Origin: Branchipolynoe longqiensis
Lineage: Eukaryota > Annelida > Polychaeta > Phyllodocida > Polynoidae
DNA length: 64,000 bases
Direction of reading: 5' to 3'
NCBI GenBank assembly: GCA_030323885.1
Contig: CM059200.1
Span: 2,859,729-2,923,728 of the forward strand
Of this stretch, positions 42,048 through 52,637 are shown one piece after another (position 1 is the first letter of the stretch; each line of letters opens with the position of its first letter). The notes below the pieces were generated by a model. The model made no database searches. It worked only from the letters and a program-made list of their open reading frames with translations, and was not told the origin of the DNA. The position numbers were made by a program, and so were the translations under genes.

Positions 42048-42402
42048 TTAAAGGGGCATAGTCCGATGGTTTGGGGTTTCTAACATTTTTCTGAGATAAA
42101 TATATTAAATTGATTGCTATGCACTACCTTACTTTAGTTTGAAATGACTTTTATTTTGAATCGTTAAGTTTTGAGATATTTTAAGTGCAAACATGTCAAA
42201 TTAGTTTTGGCAAGCACGCAAAAACTCTGACACCATAGAGTTCTGCAGTAACGGGTTCTGTTAAATTGACTCAATATTCCCTGATATGTAGCAACAAATG
42301 CTTAATAAGTGCATCAGTATCAAAGTTAGATATGTAGAAGCAAATCTAGATAATTGCTTTGAATTTGAAAACTTGATGCTTCATCGGACTATGCAGCTTT
42401 AA
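42048..42402 (+). mobile_element. MITE-T copy, TTAA-flanked
   Basis: TTAA at both ends (42,048; 42,399), ends AGGGGCATAGTCCGATGG and the complement of AGCTGCATAGTCCGATG; body complete (GAAATGACTTTTATTTTG, GCAAGCACGCAAAAACTC). Confidence 0.88.
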
Positions 42403-42404
42403 GA

Positions 42405-42650
42405 TAAGTACCGACGTGTGACAGCACACACTTATGTTATGGAGACCCGGCCACCGACAACATGACTTAATTGTCAGTCACATTGTCCTGATACTGAGCA
42501 AACCAGGACTTGCCGTATCCTAGTACTGCTAAGCACCAGGCTAGGTAGTGACAAGTGTCAATTTTGTACGTCATTCATTTGACTCGGCCAGGATTCAAAC
42601 TCCCGACCTTCCGCATTGCAAGCCAATGTTCTTACTAACTAGGTCCTTTG
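42405..42650 (-). repeat. SINE-A copy lacking the 3' tail
   Basis: GATAAGTACCGACGTGTGACAG, body, CAGGATTCAAACTCCCGACC. It immediately follows the MITE-T. Confidence 0.8.
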
Positions 42651-42683
42651 GTTGCACGTGTCCACACATTTCTTAGACTGCCA

Positions 42684-42857
42684 TTAAAGTTAGTCCGATG
42701 GTTTTGAGTCTTTGTCATTTTTCTGAGATCAATATATTAAATGAATTTCTTTAATCTACCTTACTTTAGCTTGAAGTAACTTATTTTAAATAGCTTTTTT
42801 TTTTAAATGATATAGATATTTGAATTGCAAAAATATCAAATTAGTTCCTGCAAGCAT
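42684..42857 (+). mobile_element. MITE-T left half, truncated by DIRS-like element
   Basis: TTAAAGTTAGTCCGATGG left end, ATCTACCTTACTTTAGC, AAATATCAAATTAGTTC, then an abrupt switch to GC-rich sequence at CATGGCCTTCACCC. A matching right end is not clearly recoverable on the other side. Confidence 0.75.
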
Positions 42858-43839
42858 GGCCTTCACCCACGTCTCTGCCCAACCACCTCCAAGTGCCGCG
42901 CAACCTCCCCCGGCCGCCAGTCTACGTGACCCACGCCGCCCCGCCCTGCCAGCTCTTCACCCGCAGTACCAGCGCCTCGCAAGGCACGGAAAGCCTGCCG
43001 CCTCTTGCCGCTGGCGCCTCCGGGACAGCCACGCCATACAGCCCGGTTGCCCACATAGCAACGTTCGCTGCCGAGGCCGTCTGCAAGATCTGAATCCGCA
43101 TCCGAGGCATCCAGCCTTGCCCTCTGGATGTTCAACTCCCACCCACTTTTCCTTCCGACTCCATCCCCGCTCTCACCCACCACACCATTACCATCCTCCG
43201 TGACAACATAACCATTCCATGGCCTACCGTCCACCATTATTCCGAGACGGTGTTTACCTGGATCGTGGACGGTAGGCTCCCCGGCAGGTGGCACGACCCT
43301 CTCGCCATCAATGCCATCCGCCTTGAGGCCCTGACCATCGCCCTGACGGCTGCCTCGTGCATGACCTCCACTTCCCGGACCGCTGAGTCGGCCCGCAGCA
43401 GAGGCCACCCCCAATGCCTCCCAGGCCGATGTGTGCACCCCATACACCAGAGAGGCTTACAGCATGCCATGCACCGCGTGGAACCGCGATCCGGCCTCCA
43501 TTGAGGCACACGGCGATCAGGCCGCCAGGCAGTGACACGCCTGTGCCAACATCAGGCGCATCCTCACAATCTACCATACTTTAGCGAAGCTGTGTGTTAC
43601 ACAAAGAAGAACCGCCACACCTCTATCAGATACCGACGCGCCTCTCAGTTGCATCACCCCTGCTGTAAACACAGACATCGCTGCACCGCCAGGAAACCCT
43701 CCCTGCCCCCTCATGCAGTCCCACCACCCATGGGTACTGCCCCACCCTCCTCTCCATCTGGCCCCACACCTCCGGCGAGGCCTGGGCCCGATACCCCGAC
43801 TTCACCAGGGCCTTCGCAGCCCTCCGCGATGCGGTCCTC

Positions 43840-44420
43840 CCTATCTCAACATCTCGGCCTGGAGGGCCCGCCTCCACGACCTTGACGTGGTCGACTTGCT
43901 GGAGTTCGGCTTTCCCGCCAACTACTCCGCCGGCGCCCCCCCATGCCCCACTTACACCAACCAGCAGGAGGCCCGTGATCACGAGGCCCACCTCCAGGAC
44001 TTCGTCGCCACCGAGCTGGGCCACGGTGCCCAGGGCGGCCCCTTCCACGTTCCCCCACTTCACCCCTTGGACGCAGGTCTGCCCTATGATGACCTGGCCG
44101 AAGTCAGAACCTGGGAAGAGGAGGGTCATAGTCGAGCTCTCCACCCTCCCGGACATCTCCAGGGTTTACTGACAGCTGGCCTGCGTCTGGGCTGGCCTGC
44201 GTCCAGGTGACTGCAGCCCTGGCCTGGGTCCTCCGCCATGAGAGCTTTCATACCCTCGTCTACATTGACGACTACATAGGCTGTGAGCGGACCTACCTGA
44301 GGCCTTCGACTGCTTCATTGACCTGGCGGCCGCCCTCGGGCTGGACGTCGCTCCTGGGAAGTGACACCCCCTCCCCTTGCAGTCCACCTCACTTGACTCA
44401 GATTCGCCCTCGACAGTGAG
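43840..44420 (+). pseudogene. DIRS-type reverse transcriptase remnant
   Basis: N-terminal part LNISAWRARLHDLDVVDLLE, FGFPANYSAGAPPCPTYTNQ, then after a frame change FTPWTQVCPMMTWPK and GKRRVIVELS. A jump follows directly to VTAALAWVLRHESFHTLVYI and the catalytic YIDD (44,261-44,272), then DLAAALGLDVAPGK in yet another frame. The segment that normally lies between VELS and VTAALA (motifs A and B) is missing, so the enzyme cannot work. The identification is from remembered DIRS-like proteins of marine invertebrates and is not searched. Confidence 0.75.
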
Positions 44421-44454
44421 GTCATGATCCCTCAACCTATAGGAACAAACGCCG

Positions 44455-44930
44455 GCAGGCCGAGGCCTACTTCGCCTACATGCATGCCCACGGCCTCGAC
44501 ACCTCTGAGGTGGCAGCCTACACCGCCTCCCTCTATGCCACCGCCATCGCGCCCGCCTCCCTCAGGAATGCCCTCTTTGGAGCCCTCACCCCGGATGAGG
44601 CCGTGGGGGGTGATCCTTGGCCTTCACTTCCCGCATCGGACGGGACGTCTGCCGTGGGGGCGAGTGGGCTTCAGCGCATGTGCCGTGCCCCCCCTCACCC
44701 CGGAGCATCTCACTGCCGTCGGCTGCTACCTCACATCGACCGGACCCTCGGGATTTGTGCCCCAAGCTGCCCTCCTCCTTGGATACTACGTGATGCTCAG
44801 GCATCCAGCTTGCTGTCGCCCTCTCCCGGGGAGTGGGCCGGCCCCCACACCATTTCATGCGCTGATGTCACACCGGCCCGGGGCGGCCTCCGCCTGACCC
44901 TCGGCCGCCGTTGCCCTCTTCATCCCAGCC
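44455..44930 (+). pseudogene. DIRS-type tyrosine recombinase remnant, C-terminus lost
   Basis: RRQAEAYFAYMHAHGLDTSE, then ASLRNALFGAL (N-terminal helical domain); in another frame PLTPEHLTAVGCYLTSTG, AALLLGYYVMLRHPACC (the Arg after ML is the likely first catalytic Arg); then HTISCADVTPARGGLRLTLG in a third frame. The box II HxxR/Tyr part is absent; sequence passes directly to the 3' region. The copy at 31.2 kb retains exactly the part missing here. Confidence 0.75.
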
Positions 44931-45474
44931 TCCCCGCTCTGCCCCATCGCAGCCTGGCATGTTTACCTCATTTATTGCTGACTCATTTTATCATGAATTT
45001 TCTCCACACCAGCCTTTGTCCCTCCTTCGTCGCATATCGGTTGTAATGCTTGCATTGCGTTTGATTTGGGGCGGAGGAGGACCCCCCTCTCTATCCTGCC
45101 CCCCCCCCCCTTATAACGCGACCCAACACTGCTTTCAGCCACTCTCCCTCCTGCTTCCTCCAGCACCACTCACTTTTTCCACCCACCCACCCCTGCTTTC
45201 TTTTTCCTTTTCTCCTGCTTTTTCCCCCCTTTCTTTTCCTTTTCTTTTTTCTTTCCTAGGGTGGCGGGCTCTTCGGGGCACTTCCCTTCCCAGTGACTCT
45301 CCCCAGGATGACCTCGCCATACCCAGCAGGTCCTGACATGCCTGATATTCCACCGACATTCGGTGACATTTTTCTCATTAGCATTGTATTGACTACCTCA
45401 TGTTTACCTCAAGCCTATTGTATGTATTGTTCTACATGTTCCTGATGTTTACCTCATTTATTGCTGACTCATTA

Positions 45475-45900
45475 GTCTGGAGTCATTTTGAAGAAAAATT
45501 GCTAGTTTTGAAGCAATTTCAGCTGAAAAAACCCAAAATAATTTCGACAAGCTTGCCAAAACTCCTGTGGCTATGACCCAGATGGTCATCTTGCGGAGAC
45601 CACGTGATGTGAGATGACCTACTAATCCCGGAACCTGACAGGGCTGTAGGTAAGTATTTCTCGTTGGGGTTGGGAACATGCTGGGAACATCCTGGGAACG
45701 GATTGATGCCATAGGCCCATGGCACTAGGGTTTTAAAACAAAATATTGTTTTGTAGAAAGGTTAATTTGATTTATATCTATCGAATTGACCAATTACCAT
45801 TGAATATCCAACATCACATATACATCGTTATATGATTGACATCGTCCCAATGGCAGAAATTTCAAAACATCAAACTATGCAACCACCCGCCAAATTTCAC
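45475..45900 (-). repeat. Long MITE-T-like subfamily fragment
   Basis: 45,475-45,685 is the reverse complement of 19,495-19,690 (TCATTTTGAAGAAAAATTGC, AATAATTTCGACAAGCTTGC, GGAACCTGACAGGG). CAAACTATGCAAC at 45,880 resembles a MITE-T end. The 45,458-45,712 minus-strand frame has no recognisable domain. Confidence 0.55.
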
Positions 45901-46299
45901 ATTCTATGATTCAGCCGGGCCTGAGCATTAATGGATTGACGGGATCCGCCACAATTGTGCAGGTTTCTGGGTTTAATGCTATGACTGCAGCAGCTGTTCT
46001 GGTCATGCCTATGTGTTATCGTTTGGACGGGATCCATCGCAAATGAGCTGTTCCACAGCATATGCGTCAGAAGACAGCATGGGGTTGCAGCACCATATTA
46101 GTTGCTACACTCACCTATGACGAACTGCATGCTCTGCGATCCTGAGCCATCCACCGGTGCATACGCTGCGGAACAGCACCCAAATTGATTAATTATATAA
46201 TTGACCAAACAGCATTGAATATCCAACATGGAGGGGAAGGGCAACATCCACCTCATTTCCCCTTCCCCTCTATGGCCCTGCACAGTAGGCCTACTTGGT

Positions 46300-46536
46300 C
46301 AGGGGAAGCTAATGAGGTCATGAGATTGGCCTAATTGGTTAATGGCCTCCCTACATAATGGGTGTTTCAAAGTGAGTGTCAAAAGGGGTGAGGTTATAAA
46401 TTCATGGGTTATTATGTATATGCTGTCCGAAATCATTAGCTAATGCACCAGTATCTAAGTTGGATATATAGGATCAAATGTAAGTACTCGTTTTAATTTT
46501 GACAAAATTGTATTTCATCGGACCATGCAACTTTAA
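46300..46536 (+). mobile_element. MITE-T subfamily, right half
   Basis: TATATGCTGTCCGAAATC, GTATCTAAGTTGGATATAT, ending CATCGGACCATGCAACTTTAA. Left end degraded. 46,537-46,910 has nothing I recognise. Confidence 0.7.
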
Positions 46537-46912
46537 ACAAAGTGCATGTGGTTCTTTCCCCGCTTTTATTCTAGTTTTGTATCCTTTTTACCTAAGCCAT
46601 ATTTGGTGTCATGGTTTTAAACAGACGCAGTCTGTCACATCCGGTGCGGATGCGCCGTCAGTCCGATATCTGCTGCTTCCTGTATGGAAGTGCCTAGTTT
46701 CTATATCAACCATATTTGCCAAACGAATAATCCTAGACCACCACCTCTAAAAAAATACAATAAAATGGTTCCCAATTCACCGAAGAGAAGAGCTCACAAA
46801 ATGTTATTCTTGCTTAAGAAAGTTGAATTCTAGTTCCTGAAATATGATAGTGGTATCAGATAAGCACTCTGGTTTTCGTGTATGTCTTCAGTCATTTCTC
46901 ATTATTTCCTCG

Positions 46913-46972
46913 CGTCCTGATATGACCTTAGATGTTGCTAGGACGTAAAACTCCAACAACCAACCAACCATT
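46913..46972 (+). repeat. SINE-A 3' tail fragment
   Basis: TCCTGATATGACCTTAGATG, TTGCTAGGACGTAAAACTCC, then (AACC)n. Confidence 0.75.
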
Positions 46973-47396
46973 ATTGCCTCTACTTTCATTAATTGCTCTA
47001 CGATGCTAAGAATCATGTGGGTTCGTTTTGCGTGGGGGGTTTTTCATTTTATTTTTCATATTCAGATTATAATTTCAATAATTGTTTTAATATGCTAATA
47101 ATAATGAGGTTTTATGAATATATTTAATTCATCAATTATTCTCCAAGTTATCAATCAAACTTTTTTAATAATTTGTATCCTAATCTACCCTATTTCGTTT
47201 TTTTAAAGGCTACCACATTTAATCATTAAGCAAGCTTCTTTATTTAAGATTTGATATATTTTCACCATTGATTCACTCTTCTTTTTTTTTTGGTAAATAG
47301 AGTTGATTCATTTAATCAATGTTGTTGTCAGCGCCATGGTACTGGTCTTTCACTGCAATGTGGCAGAACAGTTATTTACAATATATATATATATTG

Positions 47397-47672
47397 GGTT
47401 TTTATTGTTTTACGTCCTAGCAACATCTAAGGTCATATTAGGATGGGTACCGACTTGTGACAGTGCGCACTCATGGTGACTTTATAGTGCTGACATGACC
47501 TGATACCCCCCCAATCAGTCACATTATCCTGACACTGAGCGAACCAGTCCTTGCCCCATCCTAATAATGCCGAGCACTTGGCTAGGAAGCGACAAGTATG
47601 AATTTTTAAGGCATTGGTTTGAGTCAACTAGGGTTCGAACCCATGGGTTCAAATCCAACAGTCTACCAAACT
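47397..47672 (-). repeat. SINE-A copy
   Basis: TATTGTTTTACGTCCTAGC tail, body with a short deletion around the GCCCCACTGGGAGACC part, head GGGTTCGAACCCATGGG and CTACCAAACTGCCCC. Confidence 0.85.
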
Positions 47673-47742
47673 GCCCCACTGAAAGGTCTCAATATGTATT
47701 CCTTTCACTACAGCAGAACAAGATATTCAATTCTCAGGAATA

Positions 47743-48095
47743 TTAAAGCGGCATAGTCTGATAAAACAATAACAAGAATCTAAACTGAAACACATATCGG
47801 GACTTGATTCTACATATCTAATTTAGGTACTGATGCACTTCTTAATAATTTGTTGCTGTATCTAAGTGGATACTAAACCAATTTAATAGAAGCCGTTACC
47901 GTTGAAGCCTAGCCTATGGTGCCAGACTTTTGATGTGATTGCCCAAATTAATTTGGCATGTTTTCATTTCACTTTCATCTTTAAACTTAGCCATTTAAAA
48001 TAAATAAATTAATTCAAACTAAAGTAGTGAGGATTATAAGAATCAACTCAAAAAAATTACGAGAACTCAAAACCACCTGACTATACAACTCTAAC
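47743..48095 (-). mobile_element. MITE-T copy, diverged
   Basis: TTAAAGCGGCATAGTCTGAT left end; right end ACCTGACTATACAACTCTAA (terminal TTAA mutated). Reverse-orientation body. Confidence 0.8.
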
Positions 48096-48162
48096 CACAT
48101 TGTGCTTAGAATTACGAAATACTTTGTGTACTGTCAGAGTCGCTGACAGATCAAGCCCTATA

Positions 48163-48424
48163 TGAGCCTGTCTCAAAAGGTGCTAACTCTTCGGTTTTTT
48201 GTCCATTGTAACAATTGACACAAAACAGCACAGAAACAGTTACACTGAAAACACAAGGACATTTGCTTCAAATCAATATGTATTCTATTTGGATTATGAA
48301 ACACCATGTAAAAAAACAAATCAGTTTATCCTGAGAAAATGCATCAGCAGATAGTATGTTGATCGTTACAAAGGACAAAGTTTTGTCCCATATTGCTTCG
48401 CACCTTTTCAGACAGTCTCATTTA
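48163..48424. mobile_element. MITE-S copy 2
   Basis: Ends TATGAGCCTGTCTCAAAAGG and the complement of AATGAGACTGTCTGAAAAGG; interior as in copy 1 at 35.28 kb (AACAGCACAGAAACAG, ATGCATCAGCAGATAGTATG). Confidence 0.82.
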
Positions 48425-48492
48425 CAAAGTTGGAGCTCAAAGAACACATTCTGTGACGTCATGCAGGGAGGGAATATGCGGAATTACATAGT

Positions 48493-48662
48493 GCTGTTGT
48501 TTTACATCCTAGCAACAACCAAGGTCATATCCGGACGGTACGTCATTGTGACAATGCGCACTCACAGTGACTATATTAGTATATAGTGCTGCCCCACTGA
48601 GAGACCAACCTGCCACATGCACCAAAACCCGATATCCCACACAGTCACATTATGATATCCTA
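48493..48662 (-). repeat. SINE-A, part 1 (split by MITE-T)
   Basis: TTTTACATCCTAGCAACAAC tail to the conserved ATATCCTA. Body resumes at 49,018. Confidence 0.85.
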
Positions 48663-49017
48663 TTAAAGCTGCATAGTCCGATGAAATATCAAATTTTCAA
48701 AACCAAACCAATTATCTAGATTTGATTGTACATATCTAACTTAGATACTGATGCACTTATTAAACATTTGTTTCTGCGTAGAAGGCAATACTGAGTCAAT
48801 TTAACAGAACCTGTTACTGCAGAACTCTATGGTGCCAGAGTTTTGGCAAGCTTGCCAAAACTAATTTTCCATGTTTGCACTCAAAATATCTCAAAAGTTA
48901 AGCATTTAAAATAAAAGTAACTTTGAACTAATGTAAAGTAAGTACTAGTGATCGATCTAATATATTTATCTCAGAAACAATACAGAAATTCTAAACCATC
49001 GGACTGTGCAACTTTAA
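48663..49017 (-). mobile_element. MITE-T copy inserted in SINE-A at TTAA
   Basis: TTAA/AGCTGCATAGTCCGATG ... CATCGGACTGTGCAACT/TTAA. Uninterrupted SINE-A copies read CCTATTAATGCC here, so the TTAA is a target site present once before insertion and twice after. This is direct evidence for a TTAA-duplicating, piggyBac-like mover. Confidence 0.92.
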
Positions 49018-49170
49018 TGCCAAGCACCAGGCAAGATAGTGACAAGTATCAATATTTACGTCATTGGTTTGACTCGACCAGTGTTCGAACCCAGGGTTTT
49101 GAATCCCATGACATACCAAAATGGAAGGCAGACACTCAATTCATTCGACCATCCTGTCTAGTCTACTTTG
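49018..49170 (-). repeat. SINE-A, part 2 (split by MITE-T)
   Basis: TGCCAAGCACCAGGCAAGAT, CAGTGTTCGAACCC, ATGGAAGGCAGACACTC, reversed head to CATCCTGTCTAGTC. Confidence 0.85.
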
Positions 49171-50335
49171 AAGTCCTTCTTTACAATTAGTGACCCATAG
49201 GACTAAACATGTTTCAGTCCTATTTTACAGAGCATCCCTATCCAACTGTTTAAGAATTCACTGGCCAACACCACTCTAACAGCTGAGGAGTGTATTTAGG
49301 GTTGAATGTAGCTAATACTAGGTACTCCAAACTGATTTTTGAAATATATGTTTGCATTTCACTTTTGTGATACATACAACGTTATACACTGATTGCAGTG
49401 GTATAAAATTGATCTTGATGTGATAATTTGTTCAAAAGTTATGAGCATTTTAAAATATAATCTTGACGGATTTTCTTGTCCAAAAACGAAATTGGCCAAA
49501 TTAGCTAATTCACAAAGCCGTAGAACATCTGCATATATACTTGGAAACCAAAACTAAGAAGATTTAACCAAGTTTCATATATCATATAGATTGCTTCTTT
49601 TTTTTTCGGGAAGAAAAACACAAAAATAACATGGATATACCACTTTTTAAAAAGCTAAAAAATCAAATTGGCCCTGTCGTAAAGTTAACAGCACCTAACA
49701 ATAAAAGTAACATTTTCATAGAAATTTCAAAATGCCAGATCTCAGCTTCTAATTAAGATATAGAGATAAATTTGGTATAACTAGAATCCGCAGAACTCTA
49801 TCTATAACTTGCATGTACTTAAGAAATTTAGACAACTGAACACTAAAATTGTGTTCCAACTACCATTCATTACACATGAAATTCAGTATTATGCCTCCAC
49901 AATGTCTTCAATACACTCCACATGACAAACACAGCATTCACTCCTCACAGACAGAACATTATTATGCAGTAGGAATTAGTTACAGCAACACCATCCATGT
50001 TGGAGCATTTGAAATAGTGTTTTCAGCTCGCCAGTTGCCAAATTGGTCTCACTTCTTCAGCTTCTTGATTTGTGTGTTGTGAATGAATTTACTATTTGTT
50101 ATGCTGATTTAATAGCAAAAAGCTTGCTCTTCAATTTGACAAGTGTTGAACCTGAATTTGTTGTCTTTTTCACTGTGAAATATGGTCGTCAACTTTTCCT
50201 TTTGAATTTTCCCTCATTTCTATGACATGTCTCTCAACATGTCTGGTCTCAAAGTGAGGCTCAAACTGTCTTCTTTTCTGCCATTGGTAGATATTTTTAG
50301 TAACTCTTTACCACGCCAATTTTATGTGAAGGTGT
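49171..50335. other. No gene recognised; AT-rich
   Basis: About 1.2 kb with short frames only. 49,310-49,510 shares scattered blocks with 20,575-20,760. No splice-compatible coding segment or conserved domain is visible. Confidence 0.4.
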
Positions 50336-50412
50336 GTCATCCTATTGATCCTGCTCAGTGGACTCATTTGCAGTTTGGGCTACTTTCCGCTCCAACCAGT
50401 GGTCCACAATTG
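50336..50412 (+). repeat. SINE-B internal fragment
   Basis: CATCCTATTGATCCTGCTCAG, TGGGCTACTTTCCGCTCC, AACCAGTGGTCCACAA. Head A-box and tail missing. Confidence 0.75.
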
Positions 50413-50696
50413 GTGCTCGCTTAAATGTCATTATTTCGATGCCTCATGAGTCTCATTTCTGGTTTGCTTGATCGCCATTTCTTGTTTGCTTGCGCAAAGC
50501 TACGAGATTTAGATACATGTAGTATCCATGATATAACACGCAATATGTGCTGTGTTATACAGGTCATATATACCATGCTTACATATTACAAAGCAGGACA
50601 TGTCATCTCGCTAATTTATGGGGATCTTGTATTAATTAGTCATAGCCAAAACTAGCATTGTCGTCTACACAACTTCAAGAGGACTGAAGATTATCT

Positions 50697-50815
50697 ATTG
50701 GGGTTTGACGTCCTAACAATATCTAAGATCATATGCATCGATCCATGACAGTGCACCTATGATGACTTCATAGTGCTGATCCTTTTGCATACCGTGCAGC
50801 CTACATCATGACCTG
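50697..50815 (-). repeat. SINE-A fragment, diverged
   Basis: GGGGTTTGACGTCCTAACAAT, GATCATATGCATCG, CATGACAGTGCAC, ACTTCATAGTGCTG. Confidence 0.65.
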
Positions 50816-50989
50816 ATTCCCCAATCATTCATATCATCATTATCAAACTAGTATAGTAGTAATCACCCTATCTTAGTAATATTGTTATAGTAGATAATTC
50901 TAGCAGAATTCTGGGGTTTTCTTTTATTTTATTCTTTTAATTGTACCTCCATTCGCTCTCCCCCGACCTAGCGAACATTGGGATTAGTT

Positions 50990-51044
50990 GGTGTTGGTTG
51001 TTGTTTTACGTCCTAGCAACATCTAAGGTCATATCAGGACGGCA
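50990..51044 (-). repeat. SINE-A 3' tail fragment
   Basis: GGTTGTTGTTTTACGTCCTAGC and GGTCATATCAGGACGG. The next ~250 bp (51,047-51,300) resemble a degraded MITE-T body (GGTTGATCATAATAACCTAC, GATATTTGAAGTG). Confidence 0.7.
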
Positions 51045-51317
51045 CATTGGATTAGGTTGATCATAATAACCTACTTTACTCTGTAATAACGCCGATTTAA
51101 AATGTCTAACTTAAGATATTTGAAGTGAAAACATACAAAACACTGGACATCATAGGCTTGTTTGCATGATTTGTAGTAATGATAGGGCCTTGACGTAACA
51201 TTCCTTGTATGCAACGATAAAGATTTAATGAGTGTACTAGTATCTCACTTCTCAGTTAGATGTGTCGGACCAAAATGCACGGAAGTGACTTGGCTTCGGA
51301 AATAGTATGGTTTCATT

Positions 51318-51735
51318 TAGATAAAAGATTCACCCTGTACTTCCAGTACAGGGGTGAATGACAACGTAGTCTAAATAGGAGCGAAAATAGCTTTAGTATG
51401 GAACATGAAGTAGAATCTGTGGTTCTATGATCAGATGGCTACATATATTGGCACAGATTTGGTGAAATGGGAGAGAATGCAAAAATCCAAGATGGCGGCC
51501 ATAGAACGCCATCGATTTCAATTTTAAATCGTATTAAACTAGCTATTTTATTATATTTTTCAACTCAAAGGTAGCGGGTAAATATGAAGACATCTACAAA
51601 GAATAAATGTTGCTTCTTACATTGTGAAATTAGGCTCTCCTAAAGACTCAGTTCATTAGCCCGATTTTTCAACCGTTTTTATATAAGGTTGGTCTTCACC
51701 CGTGTACTACAAGTACCGGGTGAATCTTTTATCCA
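51318..51735 (+). mobile_element. MITE-M copy d, perfect 9-bp duplication
   Basis: TAGATAAAAGATTCACCC at the left and the complement of TGGATAAAAGATTCACCC at the right, flanked by GGTTTCATT on both sides (51,309-51,317; 51,736-51,744). Each end holds a hairpin; the interior matches copies a-c (AAGATGGCGGCC, AAAGGTAGCGGGTAAAT). Confidence 0.92.
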
Positions 51736-51944
51736 GGTTTCATTGGATTATGTAATTGTTATTGCGAGGTCCAGTATGTGATTCTCCACACCTCAAAATG
51801 TGCCTACAGTTTACGTTATTGGGGGGGGTGGGGGGGGGGGGGGCTCAACAACCTAAAGATACTTATTAGTATTTCATATCAATATGTCATAGTGTATACA
51901 TTGCAGACTGTTGTCAAATGGGTCAAGGCCAAAGACTGAGTTAG

Positions 51945-52266
51945 TTTGTTAGAGTTTTACATCCCAGCAACACCTAAGGTCATATCAGTATGGGTACCAA
52001 CTTGTGAGTGTGCACTCATGGTGACTTTATAGTGCTGCCCCACTGGGAGACCAGGCCGCCAGTACCATGACATGATATCCCACTAGTCACATTATCCTGA
52101 CACTGAGCTAGCCAGCCCTTGCCATATCCTAATAATGCCCAGTGCCAAGCTAGGAAGCGACAAGTATCAATTTTGTAAATCATTGGTCTGACTTGACCAG
52201 GAATTGAACTCCCGATCTCTCGCATGGGAGGCCTGCGCTCTACCGACTCGGCCACCATGCCTGGTG
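51945..52266 (-). repeat. Full-length SINE-A
   Basis: Tail GAGTTTTACATCCCAGCAAC, body, head AGGAATTGAACTCCCGATC and GGCCACCATGCCTGGTG. Confidence 0.88.
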
Positions 52267-52404
52267 TGTCCTTTACTTTTTGTTGTACGTGTACAAAACC
52301 ATGCTGGACCCTAGTGACTTCATACAGCGCTAGTGTCATTCAGCCGAGCAGGTGGCATCCCTATCTCAAAGTAGCATGTGAGCTTAAGTTCGGAACTTTA
52401 CGGT

Positions 52405-52637
52405 AGTGATGATAATTATGGAAGAGGGAAGTATGAAGTTTACGAAGGGAAAAGTTTACGGTAGTGATGATACTATTGATAGTCATGGGAGTGGATAGTA
52501 GGAAGTTTACGGTAGTGAGGATACTATTGATAGTCATGGGAGTGGATAGTAGGAAGTTTACGGTAGTGATGATACTATTGATAGTGATGGGAGGGGACAG
52601 TGGGAAGTTTACGGTAGTGATGATAGTGATGGCAGAA
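52405..52637. repeat. ~51-bp minisatellite, first part
   Basis: Units GGAAGTTTACGGTAGTGATG with ATACTATTGATAGTCATGGG and AGTGGATAGTA. The array resumes at 54,791 after the hAT-like insertion. Confidence 0.85.

Larger units (their letters stand above)
42858..45475 (+). mobile_element. DIRS-like retrotransposon, internally deleted and frameshifted
   Basis: GC-rich block of ~2.6 kb. Order: Pro-rich N-terminal region (42,858-43,500, no recognised domain), reverse transcriptase remnant (43,840-44,420), tyrosine recombinase remnant (44,455-44,930), then a C/T-rich 3' region with a 29-bp direct repeat (44,959-44,987 and 45,445-45,473). Its 3' region matches 31,680-31,790. DIRS-type elements combine reverse transcriptase with a tyrosine recombinase and carry split direct or inverted repeats rather than LTRs, which this arrangement fits. 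Confidence 0.75.

Noticed and set aside
42863..43447. 194-codon minus-strand frame in the GC-rich block
   Set aside because: Antisense to the DIRS-like element; long antisense frames are expected in GC-rich DNA and no domain is visible.
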